Shown: piece by piece, positions 12,560 to 24,900 of the stretch
How the letters are laid out: each line of letters starts with the position of its first letter
How positions within the stretch are numbered: position 1 is the stretch's first letter
Assembly (NCBI GenBank): GCA_014526335.1
Contig: JACTAT010000052.1
Location: forward strand, 5,094,938-5,158,937
Reading direction: 5' to 3'
From: Chrysaora quinquecirrha
Lineage: Eukaryota > Cnidaria > Scyphozoa > Semaeostomeae > Pelagiidae
Length of the DNA: 64,000 nt
The notes under the pieces: model-generated
Database searches by the model: none
The model's input: the letters and a program-made list of their open reading frames with translations, nothing else
What the model was told of the DNA's origin: nothing
Made by a program: the position numbers and the translations under genes

Positions 12560-12780
12560 AGCCGTGAGTCCCTGCTATTGATGACCAGATGACCAAACTG
12601 AGGCTATCACCAAACTGAGATCGCTCAAACTCGTAGTCGTAGCCAGACAAGAGTCTGGGTGGGATGGACTTGTGTGGATGAACTTTGTGTGGATGAACTT
12701 GAATAGCGAGTCTAAGTTGTAGAGAGGTAAGGGCTGTGGAGCAGCGAAAATTAACGACTCATGCAAGAAGTCTAAGGAAG
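12560..12780. mobile_element. Diverged copy of the GACTTATT-ended element
   Basis: It shares GAGATCGCTCAAACT..GTAGT.GTAGC and AACGA.TCATGCAA.AAGTCTA with the better copy at 46151-46282. The ends are degraded. It contains short internal duplications (GGATGAACTT twice). Confidence 0.55.
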
Positions 12781-13260
12781 CCCTGTTCTGTCTAAGGATG
12801 ATTCGAACAGGGGAATCAAGCTCATCACGGTCATCCTCCGCAGAGATAGTCTCCTCAGATCAGGGCCGTTTCTAGAAAACTTTCCTGGGGATCAGCAGAT
12901 TACCTCAAAATCACAATTTTCTCTTGGCAAAGTGGACCTCCACAGGGCTAAAACATTTCTGAAGTTGATGTTGGCGCTTTGCCGACAGCCACAGTGCCAG
13001 TGGGAGTGCTACACACCCCACACCCCGGTAGGAACCGGCCTGCCTCAGATTCATGCAACAAGTCTAAGCGATCTCTGATCTGTCTCTGGGTGACCCGGGG
13101 AAGAAAATCATAATCACCACTTATCCTCCGCAGAGGGCAAGATAGTCTCCTCCGTAATCGTCACAAAGAGGAGGAGAATCAAGATCAGCCTTATAATCCT
13201 CCGCAGGGGTAACCAAAAGATAGTCTCCTCCACAGGACACAAAAGGAGAAGACTTAAACC
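12781..13260. repeat. Degenerate local repeats (GATAGTCTCCTC word)
   Basis: The words CATCCTCCGCAGAG and GATAGTCTCCTC recur at about 12835-12860, 13125-13155 and 13195-13235, with AAGTCTAAG/TCTGTCT words between them. This looks like a diverged local duplication. No gene is seen. Confidence 0.5.
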
Positions 13261-13316
13261 AAGCCTGCACTTATCCAAAATTTAACCCAATTTTCTGAGA
13301 TACCCAAAAATTACCC

Positions 13317-13940
13317 TCAATCCACAATACTCGTTGATTGTCTTTCACCACCAATAAGTCTTTGTCTATCCGAATCTTCAACGATATTTGAAAACGACTG
13401 TAGTTCTTGGGTCGTTAAAGAAGCATTACAAATATCGATATACGAAGGTGGTGGATGGTCTGTTTTGTATGGGTCATCTGCCTGGTATTCAGGCAGTAAT
13501 TCAGCCAGAGATGTGTTTGGCAAAGTCATTGACAAACCAGTGAACACGTAAGCTGGTTGAGGAATGGCAGGCACTTCTTCGTAACACATTTGATCCTACA
13601 AAAGTAGATTAGGAACATTCAGCAATAGACCTTTTCAAAGAGGTCTGGGTCGGTGCGACATTTTTCTGGTAGATGGCCGAAATCTTGAGCGAGGGGATCC
13701 TCTTCGCATGCAGCAACCGGGATTGAGGCCGTCTACGGAGAGGTAGTGCAGCAAGTTTTGCAAAAAAACGTGTTGTATATCATACGGGAAGGGCTGAAAA
13801 TAGAAGTCAACAATAATAGACATACCGCTATTCTTTCTCTCTCCGCTTCTTGTTGCCTCAATCTCCTTAATCTCCGATTCTTCGCACAGAAGTATAAACA
13901 CCAAAACATCAATTTGACCACAATAACCACAACTATAATT
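13317..13940 (-). CDS. 3' exons of a one-pass membrane protein with PY-type motifs (partial)
   Basis: Two exons splice in frame on the minus strand: 13940-13826 (acceptor with a strong pyrimidine tract ending TTCTAG; donor GCG/GTATGT) and 13595-13317 (acceptor CTTTTGTAG, ends at a stop). The first encodes a hydrophobic span (IIVVVIVVKLMFWCLYF) followed by an Arg/Lys-rich stop-transfer (KNRRLRRLRQQEAERER). The second gives a 92-residue cytoplasmic tail with PQPAY, LPEY and PPPSY. PPxY and LPxY motifs recruit WW domains, typically of Nedd4-type ubiquitin ligases. The plan (one span, basic juxtamembrane, PY tail) recalls WBP1/VOPP1-type proteins, but I do not recognise the family. The 5' exons should lie at higher coordinates and were not found. 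Gene reality is an inference from in-frame splicing. Confidence 0.55.
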
Positions 13941-14252
13941 CTAGAACACAGAGATAACAATAAGAAGACCTGTCTAATAACTCCATTGCTTTCACTTCTG
14001 CGCGACAAAGCAACAGCTATTAGTGGGCCATCAGTGTGCGGGGGGGGGGGGGAGTTGGGTATTGTCGACCGTCCCTTAAGTCCCTGAAGCCTGTTTCTCT
14101 TGCACTGAAGGTCCTGGCTCGGAAAAATTTTGGTGTAGGGGTTCCCCCGGGGAAGGGGATCCTGAAGATTGAAGATAAACCCCAGTTTTTCGTAAGTTGA
14201 TTTACGTCTAAGACAGGTTCAAAATGAGAAAATAGACCCTTCTATCTCGAAA

Positions 14253-14620
14253 ACATGTGCTTTTCTAGATCATTTCGCTAAACGGCAGACAGCCTTGAAA
14301 TTTTTCTAAATCGCAAGATATCAAACTTTCGATGTGAAAATCATATAAAGCACCCAAAATTTAGTCGATGTGCAAAGTTTTACTCTCTCAACCCTTGTAC
14401 TATCGATTTGACGAGCATTCAAGGTTTACGACTTGATAAGGGCTTTGACCGAGTTGGGTAAAAAGTTTCACTAACTTCCATTTTTTGCGTTCAAAGCTTT
14501 TAAAGCAATGTTCATAAAATTAAGAAACGAGCACTCGGTCAGGGAAAATTTGTACCTAGACTAAATTTTGGATGCTAGACAATTTTTCCATGGAAAAATG
14601 GGTAAAATTTCAATGCTGTG
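14253..14620. mobile_element. Palindromic element, CGATGTGAAAATCATATAAA family
   Basis: A foldback layout: GCAAGATATCAAACTTTCGATGTGAAAATCATATAAAGC... at the left, and GTACCTAGACTAAATTTTGG-type sequence at the right. The centre holds AAGGGCTTTGACCGAGTTGGG. Other copies lie at 17315-17970 (interrupted) and 31795-32110 (clean palindrome). Non-coding. Confidence 0.65.
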
Positions 14621-14634
14621 GCTGAAATGATCTA

Positions 14635-14832
14635 TTATCACCCCATGTAATGTCTGTGCAGTACGGTGGGAGATGTGCAGTATGGTGGCGGATGTTCAGT
14701 ACGGTGGGGGATACCATGATTGCCGTTGGGAGGCATCTCGCAGTACGGTGGGGGATGTGCCACAGCAATCATGGTATCCCCCCACCGTACTGCACATCCC
14801 CCACCATACTGCATAGACATTACATGGGGTGA
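14635..14832. mobile_element. 198-bp GC-rich foldback element
   Basis: The left arm starts ATCACCCCATGTAATGTCT and the right arm ends AGACATTACATGGGGTGAT, a perfect match over 19 bases. Inner arms repeat GCAGTACGGTGGG(G)GATG words that also pair across the centre, including GATACCATGATTGC with GCAATCATGGTATC. The whole segment could extrude as one long hairpin. Apparent 60-codon frames on both strands reflect the palindrome. Confidence 0.85.
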
Positions 14833-15125
14833 TTATGGGTCTTTTGCGTCTTTCTCAATGACCTTAATGACCCAAAAGATCTGGTGTCAAGAAGGCTTTA
14901 ACCTTTCTGAGGGAAGATATCAAAATTTTGCAACATGGAACACTGTACCAGTTTTCAAGGGCACAAGATCATACATGCTAGTAATGTTAATATTTGAGAA
15001 GACTGAATAAACTTTAGTTAACATTTGAACAGAGTAAATAATCTTCTAGGATAACACAAAACAACAGCTGATTAAATCAAAGAAAGAAGACCAATTGAAG
15101 ACATAAATTGAAGTAAAAACAATGA

Positions 15126-15503
15126 ACTCTTTTTTTTATAAGAATCTAAAATTTTAGAAACTGAACTTTCAGTACCGAAAAGTTTCTTAATTTTTGGAGA
15201 ATTTTGGTACTGAGAATTTTTTTAGCAGTTTCTTAAGGATCAAAATTTTATTGTTTCAAAACAGGTAATTGACTCACATTTGGAAGATTGAGGAAGCCAT
15301 ACAATCTTGTTCACAGTAGCTGTTTTTTGTAAAAAATAGACACTTTATGTGCAACTAAAGTTCGTTATATTTCTCTTGTTCTGAAGAATGTCAAGATATG
15401 CAAATTTCTTATAATTTTGGGCCCAGTACTGAAAGTTTCTTACCCAAAATTGATCTCAGTACTGAGTTTCTTATAAACAAGTTTCTTATAAAAGAAGAGT
15501 GTA
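15126..15503. mobile_element. TA-flanked MITE, AAGAAAC subfamily
   Basis: The right end is GTTTCTTATAAAAGAAGAGTG followed by TA. The left end is eroded (CTCTTTTTTTTATAAG). The interior reiterates (T)AAGAAACT / AGTTTCTTA with TCAGTACTGA words. Homologous to 35712-36085 and 39084-39434. Confidence 0.75.
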
Positions 15504-17111
15504 TTTAAGAAACAAACGCAAAAACTCACATGCAAAAAAGGACTTCAGTTTCAGCCATATTCTTTTACTTTTCTTCTTTAACAACAAAATCCTAAAAACT
15601 GAAATCAAGAAGGTGAGCGATTAGAGTTCCAAAATATTCCAATATTTTCTTACAATCTTCCAATTAGAATCATCATCGGCATTCTTATCCACCAAACTTC
15701 AGCAAAACATTTTGAAATAAAACTTTTAACAGAAACTGTTTGAAACAAACTGATTTTATCCACAATCCTAACGCTGACTTCATGGAATGATCTTAACTAA
15801 AATGTGGTTTCCACATGGTGAGCAATTTAAATCCAACAAATACAAACTTGCATGAAAGGCAGAGCCATTTGGAATCTGATTAATTTTAATGACATATATA
15901 CTTCTTTAGCAGGTGGTTGAAACTAAATGAATAGCCCTCCTTGAAACTGCAGACTTCAAATTCATTTTGAAAGAAATTCAGCTCAATTCAGGGGGGCATG
16001 GTTCAGTAGTTGATTTGAAAATCCAACTGAATCTTTTCTCTGTGTCAGTTTTCACACACTGACATGATGGGTAGGGAAGCAGTCACATCCCCTTACAATT
16101 TGAAATCAAGGATTTTTTCTAGTCAGCCATCATCATTGTCAGAAATTTTGAGTCACTGACATGTCAATCTTGCAGGGTTCCAAGGGTCATTGAGGAAATG
16201 GGTTCTTTCTCACCGACCCTTATGGACTGAGTTTTCCAATTGTCTTCAACTTTTTGCTTGAACGGTGAAAGGACATAAAAACTAAAAGTTGCATGTGTAG
16301 CCAGGGACAGATTTTGAAACAAAACTTTCTGCAACTTGAGGAAACACAGGTGCAGAACATTGATTTGGTTGAACTTACTGTGACATGCTTTGGCTTGTGG
16401 CCAATAATTTTGCAGCTTCTAGCCAGTTTTTTTGCATTGGTGATACAAAACATTGCATTGTTTTCCCACATTTTTCTGGAATGTCAAATCAAGTCGCATG
16501 GGTAGATTTTGCTTCATGTTTCCAGCTGCTTATAGTATGTATGTTGATTTTTGCAAAGATTATGAAAGACCAAATCAATCCATCAACGAAACCAGATGGC
16601 TTGTATGTATCCATGGTTGTTTTACTGCAACTGAATGCGAGGGAGGGAGCAGGGAGCCCCCTCTCGGCGCCACTGGGAGCAGGGAGGGATTTGGGAATGG
16701 TATGCTATAGATTCAAAATCCAACAGAAAACCTTTCCCCCTCTCATTCCATTAAGGACATACTTACATACTTACCCTTTTAAATCATATCAGATTTTATC
16801 AAATGCCTGCTAAGCATTTTACAGATGTCCATGTGCTTCTGATCTTAGGAAATAGAGTCCAGAAATCAGTTCAAGAGTTGCTTTTCTTCAGAAAGGCAAG
16901 AACAGTTTTCACTGAAGGCAGTTTTCTGTTCATCTTCCCACAGTTTGTTTTCATTAGTGGGTTTCAAGCAAGACTCCCAGAATGCATTGCGGTTCAATGG
17001 AATAAATTAAAACGAGGCTGGCAAACACAATTTGATCCATGTTATCTATCATCATCTTATCTCATCTCTAGATTAGGCCACAGCTCACAGCATAAAATTT
17101 TAAATGAAAAA
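15504..17111. other. Intergenic 5' flank of CLPTM1L, no gene assigned
   Basis: No conserved exon was recognised. A frame runs open from 16803 into the CLPTM1L first exon, but the upstream part has no resemblance to the family. A minus-strand frame around 16220-16471 has Cys residues and a GTAAGT donor-like site near 16380. It might hold an upstream exon of the membrane protein at 13317, but nothing ties them together. Confidence 0.4.
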
Positions 17112-18867
17112 ATGTTGAAGTTTAACTTAACAAATATAGTTCTATTCGTGTTTTTCTTGTATATATCAAATAGTATTTATGTAATCTATGTTTTGTTCAA
17201 TCCACCTCGATGTATTGGTGACAATAGAAGATGCCTAAGATCAAAATACAAATTGGCTGGAGAAGAAATGGCTAACAAATATCAGGTTTATTTAGGCCTA
17301 TTTAAAAGCATTGAAAGATATCGAGTTTTCGATGCAAAATCGTATAAAACATCCAAAACTTGGCCCAGGTACAAAGTTTCACCGTTCTAGCACTTGTTTT
17401 CTTAATTTTTTGAGCGTTCAAAGTTCCCGATGCTAAAGGCTTAAGGCTTTGTCCGCAAAAGCTTTCAAGACGTTTTGCCCAACTTCCAATTCACCCAACT
17501 TCCATATCGCACAGCCCGCTAAGACGTTTTGCCCAACCCATAGTGGTGATTTCCCCCAACCTAAAGTGAAACAGACAACTTCTTTCGTGTAGTTTGTCAA
17601 TTATTTGATTGATATCATTGGGGGCTCTGCCCCCAAACCCCCGATTTTGACACTGGTTAATGTTTTAGTGAAAATAATAATGATAAATAGCAAGTATTTT
17701 AGTTGGGCGAAACGACCAAGAATCTTGGGCAAAAAGTCCAGATTGGGCGAAAAGGAAGTTTGGTGAAACGGAGGTTGGGCGAATCGACCTGATACCCCGC
17801 AAAAAATGAAGTTTGTCTGACGAAACTTTTTACCCTACTCAGACTAGATAAGCCCTTAATTGTTAACGTTAATAAAATTGCTAACTTTGAACCCTCGTCA
17901 GATCAATAATACAAGTGCTGTGATAGTTAAACTTTGCACCCAGACTAAATTTTGGGTGATTTGGACTCTTCAATTAATTCTATTGATCTGCTGTATACAG
18001 CAAGCTAATCGGTGTTTAAAACGTAATGTCGATTTGGCTTCGCTTTCTTATTGATGCATTTCGATTTGCTTCTGGGTATGAATTCCGCCTTAGTAATTTG
18101 ATTCAGTCTGTTTCTGAAGTTTATGCTCTGAAGGTGTCAGACAAAAAAGCTTTTAAGTATGTCCAAAATCATTTCTGCTGTTTCTTGAATTTTGAAATTT
18201 TGTGCTCCTCAAAGTCTAAACCCACTGTATCTTCTTTTTTTGCTAGATATCTATACATACAAGTCACCACAGTAAGTTATCAACTGGAGATCTGACATAT
18301 GTTTGGAAAAGTACTAATCTTAGTTCTTATATGAAAGAGTGAGTACCGTAAATTTTATCTAAACATTTTTCGCTGATAAGGAGGTTTCTTAGCTCATAGC
18401 CTACTGCAGCATGTGTAGCCTTTTTCTCTGTATCCCCAGACCTGCCTGTCAACAAAATTCATGTTCGGAAACTAAAGCAACATTTTCTACAAAATGAAAT
18501 TGTTTCTATGAAGACAAAATTCAGATAGACAGAACATTATATGCAGGAAATTTGTTGATAATCATTTGAAATTTCTGATTCACGAAAAATTTTCTGCTTT
18601 TCTTTGGTAGAACTGTGAATGTAACGATTCCTTTCAAAACAAGAAGAAATGGAAGTCTTTTTGCATATGTCTTCATTCATCCAATCAATGACTCCCCTTA
18701 TGGCTATTCTGCATCAAAACAACAATTCCAGCTCAGTAAATACGAAATTCCAAAAGATGAAGTTTTCAATCTTATAAGTGAAACCAAGAAACAGGTAAAG
18801 ACACAAAGTTTTTTCTTCTTCCTTTTCTGGATTTTACTTCTTCTTGCCTCCTTCTTTTTTTCTTCTC

Positions 18868-18907
<40 letters not shown>

Positions 18908-21900
18908 TTTCTCTTTGCCTTCTTCTGCTTCTTCTTTGTCATCACCTTGTTCATCTTCTTTTTCTTCTTTTCCTTTATGGTTTTCTTTATCTTTGTCTTC
19001 TTCTTCCTCCTCTTCTTCTTCTTCCTCTTCTTCTTCTTTTTCTTTTTCCACTACTACTTCTTCTTCTTATTCTACTTCTTCTTTTTCTTATTTTATCTTC
19101 TTCTGATTCTTTTTTCTTCTTCTTCAGCTTCTTCTTCATCTTTGTCATCATCTTATTCTTCTTTTCTTCATCTTCTTATTCTTCTTCATCTTTTTCGTCT
19201 TCTTATTGTTATTGTTGTTGCTGTTCTTCTACTTCTTCTTTGCCTTCTTCTTCTTCTTCTCCTTCTTCTTCTTCTACTTCTTCTTCTTCTTCTTCTTATG
19301 CTTAATCTTTTTTGTCCTTGTCATCATCATCATCATTTTCTTCTTCTTCTTCTTCTCCTTCCCCTTCTTCTTCTTCTTCTTCTTCTTCTTATGCTTCATC
19401 TTTTTCGTAGTTGTCATCTTCTTCTTCTTCTTCTTCTTCTTCTACTTCTTCTCCTACATCTTCTTCTTCTTCTTGTTCTTGTTTTCTACTTTTTCTTCTT
19501 TCTTCTTCTTCTTTTTCTTCCTCTTCTTCTTTGTTCTTCGCTTCCAAAATTTACTTGCAAATTTGATGCCCTGTAAACAGACCCCATGTAAACGGTGAAC
19601 ATTTCTTAGATCATCAGATAGGAACAGGCCCATTTCTTTTTGTGTAAATGCAATGCAAAAGAACCAGAACTGGCTCCAGGTCGGACTCTCGTGTAAACAG
19701 GGTCTTATTGGTAGTAAAAATCTTATTGTCCTCACCCTCCTCCTCCTCTTCTTCTTCAATTCCTTCTCTGTCTTCTTTTCATTCTTTTTCTTTTATCTTT
19801 TTCTGTTTTGTCTTCTTATTCGTCTTTGTCTTCTTCTTCTTCTTCTTCTTTGTTGTCATCTTCTTTTTCTATTTCTTCTTCTTCTTTGGCTTTTTTTGTC
19901 TTTTTCTTCTATGTCTTCTTCTTCTTCTTCTTCTTTGTCGTCATTTTCTTCTTCTTCTTTGGCTTTTCTTGTCTCTTTCTTTTTTGTCTTCTTCTTCTTC
20001 TCCTTATCATTCTCTTCTTCTTTTTCTTCTTTGCCCTTTTCTTCTTCTTTCTCCTCTTTCTCTTCTTCTTTTTTCCTTCTTTTTCTTCTTCTTATTCTTC
20101 TTTGTATTCTTTTGATTTATCTTCTCCCTCTTCTTTTTCTTCTACTTCTTCTTCTTCCTCTTCTTCTTCTTCTTCTGTTGTCTTCTTTCCCTCTTCTTCG
20201 TCTTCTTTCTTCTACTTAATTGTCATCTAAATCTAATTGTTTATCTTATTATAGAAAGACAAAGTTCCAATCACACATCTGCGAACGAAGATGGTCATAA
20301 ATGTCCTAACAGATGATGTTTCATTTGAAAGATTTGGCATACCAGGAGAAGTTTATCACGCTATGCAGTAAGTAAAAGTTGAATGTCTTCCCAGTCATCT
20401 TTAGCAATCAAGCTGATAGAGGTAAGATTCTTAAGACCTGATACGTGACATTCTTGTTATAATTAAAGCCCCGACCAAGCGAAGAAACATTGTTGGTCAA
20501 ACGTTTGAAATTTGCTTTCCGCGTTGCAAAACAATGCTTGCCAAACGTGAGCAAAAAAATGTTTTCTAACTTCTGGTTATGCTTATCAACGTTTTGTGAA
20601 GTGGCCAAACGTTATTATATCGCTTGAGAAACAAATTTCAGATGTTTGCAAACAAAATGTGATCAAACATTGTTGGTCAAACATTATAAATTTGCTTTAC
20701 AACAAATCTTTGACTGTTTGGCCATGTCCAAAAACATTGCTCTCTAACATTTAGTAACAATGGAGTCATTGCTAATCCGCAAGCATGAACGCCTTGTTGC
20801 TAAGAAATGTTGCTATGCACCGAAATGTTGCAAGTCGTTGAAGTTTGGCAATAATAAAAGAAAACGTTTGACAAGCAATGTTGAAAAAGCCGCCAAACGA
20901 TGAAACATTGCTCATTAAGAGAAAGTAAGCAAAATTTGTAGCTTGATGTTTTTGAAAAAGTTAAAAAGCATTTTTGCTTGACACAAACATAATTTGTTGT
21001 ATAAAGTAATGTTTTTTAAGTGGCAAAACGTTCAAACATTTTGGTTGACAAGCAAATTTCAAATGTTTGCAACCAATTTTTGATCGTTTGGCCAGGGCCT
21101 AAAAATATGTTTCTGTCTAGGTTTACTCAAGATGGCTTCTATCTGCCGATTATCCACTTTGACACTTTGAGCATAACAGACCAACATTTAAAGGTATTTA
21201 TTTATATGTTGATTACTTGTAGCAAGCTGCAAGATTTTTATTGGTACTCACTTGTTTATAAGAAAATCCTTTTTAGTAACAGGATTCAGAGACTTGTGTG
21301 AACATTTTGATTGCAACTGGGATTATTTTTTGGAGTTTGCAGGAAGGTAAAAAACTGGGATGGGGGAGATAGCATCCAGCAGCATGTTGAAACTAACAAT
21401 CGCCAAAAAAAGTTTTGGTAAAGAGAGCAACCACCCCGCAATCCAAAGCAGTTACCCACCCTGAAGCATGATTCTGCCACAGGAAAACATTTAGTGGAAC
21501 ATCAGCATCAACATTAACCCAAACTGTGCAGAAAATAACAGCGATGATGGCTTTTGAATAATTTGCATCGAGATCTTTGTTTCACTTATGCGTTTTGGGA
21601 TTTGTCCACATCAAAACCTAAAAGGTTTTTTCTGTGTTGAAATAGTTCATTTTCTGACTACTTTGATTACTTTAATAGACCATTTCAACTTACGGCCTCG
21701 TTTTCAAAATAATTGAAAATTAGGTCATAAAGAAACTTCGACTTCAGGTTCGAATTCAGCACCTTCTTTTTAGTGTCGAGGCAAATTTTTATGCTTCTAG
21801 TCCTTACGATGTTGATTTTGTAGCGATTAAGGGTTTGAAAAATTATAAGGGATCTGACCTTGTAAAATGACTGAGGGTGTAAATTTTCACCCCCAGCGAT

Positions 21901-24900
21901 TTTTCACGGTCAAATCCTTTATAGAATTTCAAACTTTTAACACCTATAAAATCAATATATTAAGGACTAGAAGCAGAAAACTTTGCCGCAACACTTAAAA
22001 GAAGGTGCTGAATTCGAATCCGAAGTCGAAATTTCTCTATGACCTAATTTTCAATTATTTTGAAAACGAGGCCCTTAGTTGAAATGGTCTATTGGTGTAT
22101 ACCGAGATCTGGCTGATGGTCAAAACAAGCAATTCAGTACTAATACAGCTTCACTTTTTTGATTGGTGAATTTCCATCCGCATCTTGGTATAATTTCCGC
22201 CTTAATCAATTGTTTCTGTCTATTTCTGACCTCATACTCTAAGGACTGTCAGACGAGGAAGCTTTTAAGCATGTCTGTAGATGTTTCTGATTTTTCTCGC
22301 AGTTTTAAACCCTTTTCTGGACTCTAGTTGTAATATGTTGAATGTTGGAGATGTTAAAGAATCTGTCCAAAAGTAAGAACTATCCAGGCTGAGGACGACA
22401 GAACCAGATGTTTTTGTAAAACAGCACATGCCTCACATTGCCTGAAATTCTAATGTATTTTCTATTTTTTTAAAATAGCCAATCAATGTCACTACAAGAA
22501 CAATAGAGCTAACAATAGAATATAAACCGGTTTCGATTGGTCGATTGAGACTATGGATGACAATTGAACAAAGCATCAACAAAATGAAAGAATTTGGTAT
22601 GTGTTGTACTTACATGGTCTGTTATCTTTGCACCGACGGACCATTAACTTTTCATAGATTGTGATTACAGTTAAATCCTTCACATAAAAGCTAAAGGTCA
22701 TGGCTTTTATATGGGCAGCACTTTACAACTATTTTACCCCCTTACCTCAGGCCATTTTTTTCATTTTCCATTTTTTTGCTATATTCCCTGGGGAGTATAT
22801 ATCGACTCGCTTGCAGCCATACAGTCGGCGCTACGAGGGTTTTTAAGGCCTTCCTCAGTAAGGTACCATTTTTACACCTTGGTGCGGTGTCACAGAGAGC
22901 AAGGTTTTTACACCTTGTAAATTTGTGCTCCCTGGCCTGGATTTGAACCACAGACCTTGAGCCCAAATGGCGCAAGTGCTAACCACTACGCTACGCTGCT
23001 CTTTGCGTTTTTTTAACACAGCCTGTTTAGGATTTTTTGCGCTAGTCACTAGGATCTCTGAAGAAGATTTACCAACATGACCTCGACCCTTCCTGTGATG
23101 CTACCATAGCTTGGTCCTTGCACCGCGAGCTAGGTGCATCAGTCCACAACGCGACAGTACTCGGTATTTAGATTCTTAGTGTGTGCGTCTAGCAATTCAA
23201 TTCAATAGCTTAAGATTCCTTTTTAGGTTTTACTGATAAAGATATTGATGAGCTGAGGAGAATGTTTACAGACACGAATCTCTACTTCTTGGCATTGACA
23301 TTTGTTGTTTCAGTCTTTCATGTAAGTTGATTTTATCATTCTTACTATTCTTTCTTTTCTTCTTCTTCTTCTTCTTCTTCTTCTTCTTCTTCTTCTTCCT
23401 CTTCTCTTTCTTCTTTTTCTATTCCTTCTTCTTCTTCTTCTTCCCCTTCTTCCTCTTCTTCCTCTTCTTCTCTTTCTTCTTTTTCTATTCCTTCTTCTCT
23501 TTCTTCTTTTCTTTTCTTTTCTTCTTTTTCTTCTTCTTCTTCTTCTTCTTCTTCTTCTTCTTCTTCTTCTTCTTCTTCTTGTTCTTGTTCTCCTTCTTCC
23601 TCTTCTTCCTCTTCTTCCCTTTCTTCTTTTCTATTCCTTCTTCTTCTTCTTCTTCTTCTTCTTCTTCTTCTTCTTCTTCTTCCTCTTCCTCCTCTTCTTC
23701 TCTTTCTTCTTTTCTATTCCTTCTTCTTTTCTTCTTCTTCTTCTTCTTCTTCTTCTTCTCCTACTTCCTCTTCTTCCTCTTCTTCTCTTTCTTCTTTTCT
23801 ATTCCTTCTTCTTCTTCTTTTTCTTCTTCTTCTCCTTCTTCTTCTTTTTCTTCCGCTTCATTTTATTTTTTGTTTCTTCTTTGTCTTCTTTTTCTTTGCA
23901 ATACTTGTCCTTCTCTCGTTGTTCTTCTGTTTTTCTTCCAGCACATGTTGTTTTTATCCTTTGTCTTGTTTTGACGCGTTCCTCTCCTCCCATTTATCTT
24001 TTTCATCTTCATCTCTATTTGTTTTCGTTGTTTTCAGCATCAGCCTTAAAATTGCCTTTACATTTCGTTCCTCTGTCTTTTTTGCATAATCTTTTCTTTT
24101 TTGTTCATTTTCCTCTCTTTTCTCTCTTCTTTTCTTCCTTTTCCCCTTTTCTTTTCTCCTTTTCTTCTTGCTTGTCTTGTTCCTTTTATTCTTCTTTTCT
24201 TCCTAGAAATTGTCTTCCTTGTTATTTCATTCCTTTGCCTTCGTTATCTTCTTCTTTTCATTTTTGCTTCCTCTCTTCTCGTTCTTCTTTTTAATAGGTC
24301 TTTTCTTGTCCTTCTTGCTCTTGTTTCTCTTCTTTTCTCTTTCTTAAAATGTTCTTATTTCATTCCTTTGTCTTCTTTACCATTTTGTTTTGCTATCTAC
24401 TATATTTTTATCCTCTCTTTCTTGATATTCTTCTTGTGCTTGCTCTTTTTGGTCTCCTTCTGCTGCTGCTGTTTTCTTCCTCTCCTCCTCATTCTTCTTC
24501 CTCTTCTGTGTCTGCTTCGTCTTCTTCTTCTCGTTCTTCTCCTCCTTTTTTCTTCTTTCTCTTCTTCTTTCTTCTTCTTCTTCTTCTTCTTCTTCTTCTT
24601 CTTCTTCTTCTTCTTCTTCTTCTTCTTGTTCTTCTTCTTCTCATTCTTCTTCTTCTTTTCTTCTTCTTCCTCTTCTGCTTCATCTTTTCATATTCTTCTC
24701 CTTCTTCTTCCTCTTCTTTTTTTCTGTTTCTTGTCCTTTTTTCCTCCTCCTCCTCCATCTTCTTCTTCTTCTTCTGCTTCTTCTCTTTTTTCTTTTCGTT
24801 TTTCTTGCTCTTCTTCCTCTTTTGCTTCTTTTTCTCATTATTTTTCTCCTCTTTCTTCTTTCTGTTCTCCTTTTCTTCCTCTTCTTTTCCTAGTTTTAAA

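Noticed and set aside
16220..16471. Cys-containing minus-strand frame as an upstream exon of the membrane protein at 13317
   Set aside because: A donor-like GTAAGT exists, but no good acceptor, phase match or homology supports it, and a plus-strand frame overlaps it.
17965..18295. Conserved-looking peptide [14 protein letters not shown] in several frames (18026, 26997, 33168, 45469)
   Set aside because: The similarity is of the R1 repeat DNA itself, the frames are truncated at different points, and copies occur in both orientations within introns.
18615..20230. Long Phe/Leu/Ser-rich and Glu/Lys-rich open frames
   Set aside because: They are translations of TTC/GAA microsatellite in CLPTM1L introns, open in several frames on both strands. 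The same holds for 23327-24914.
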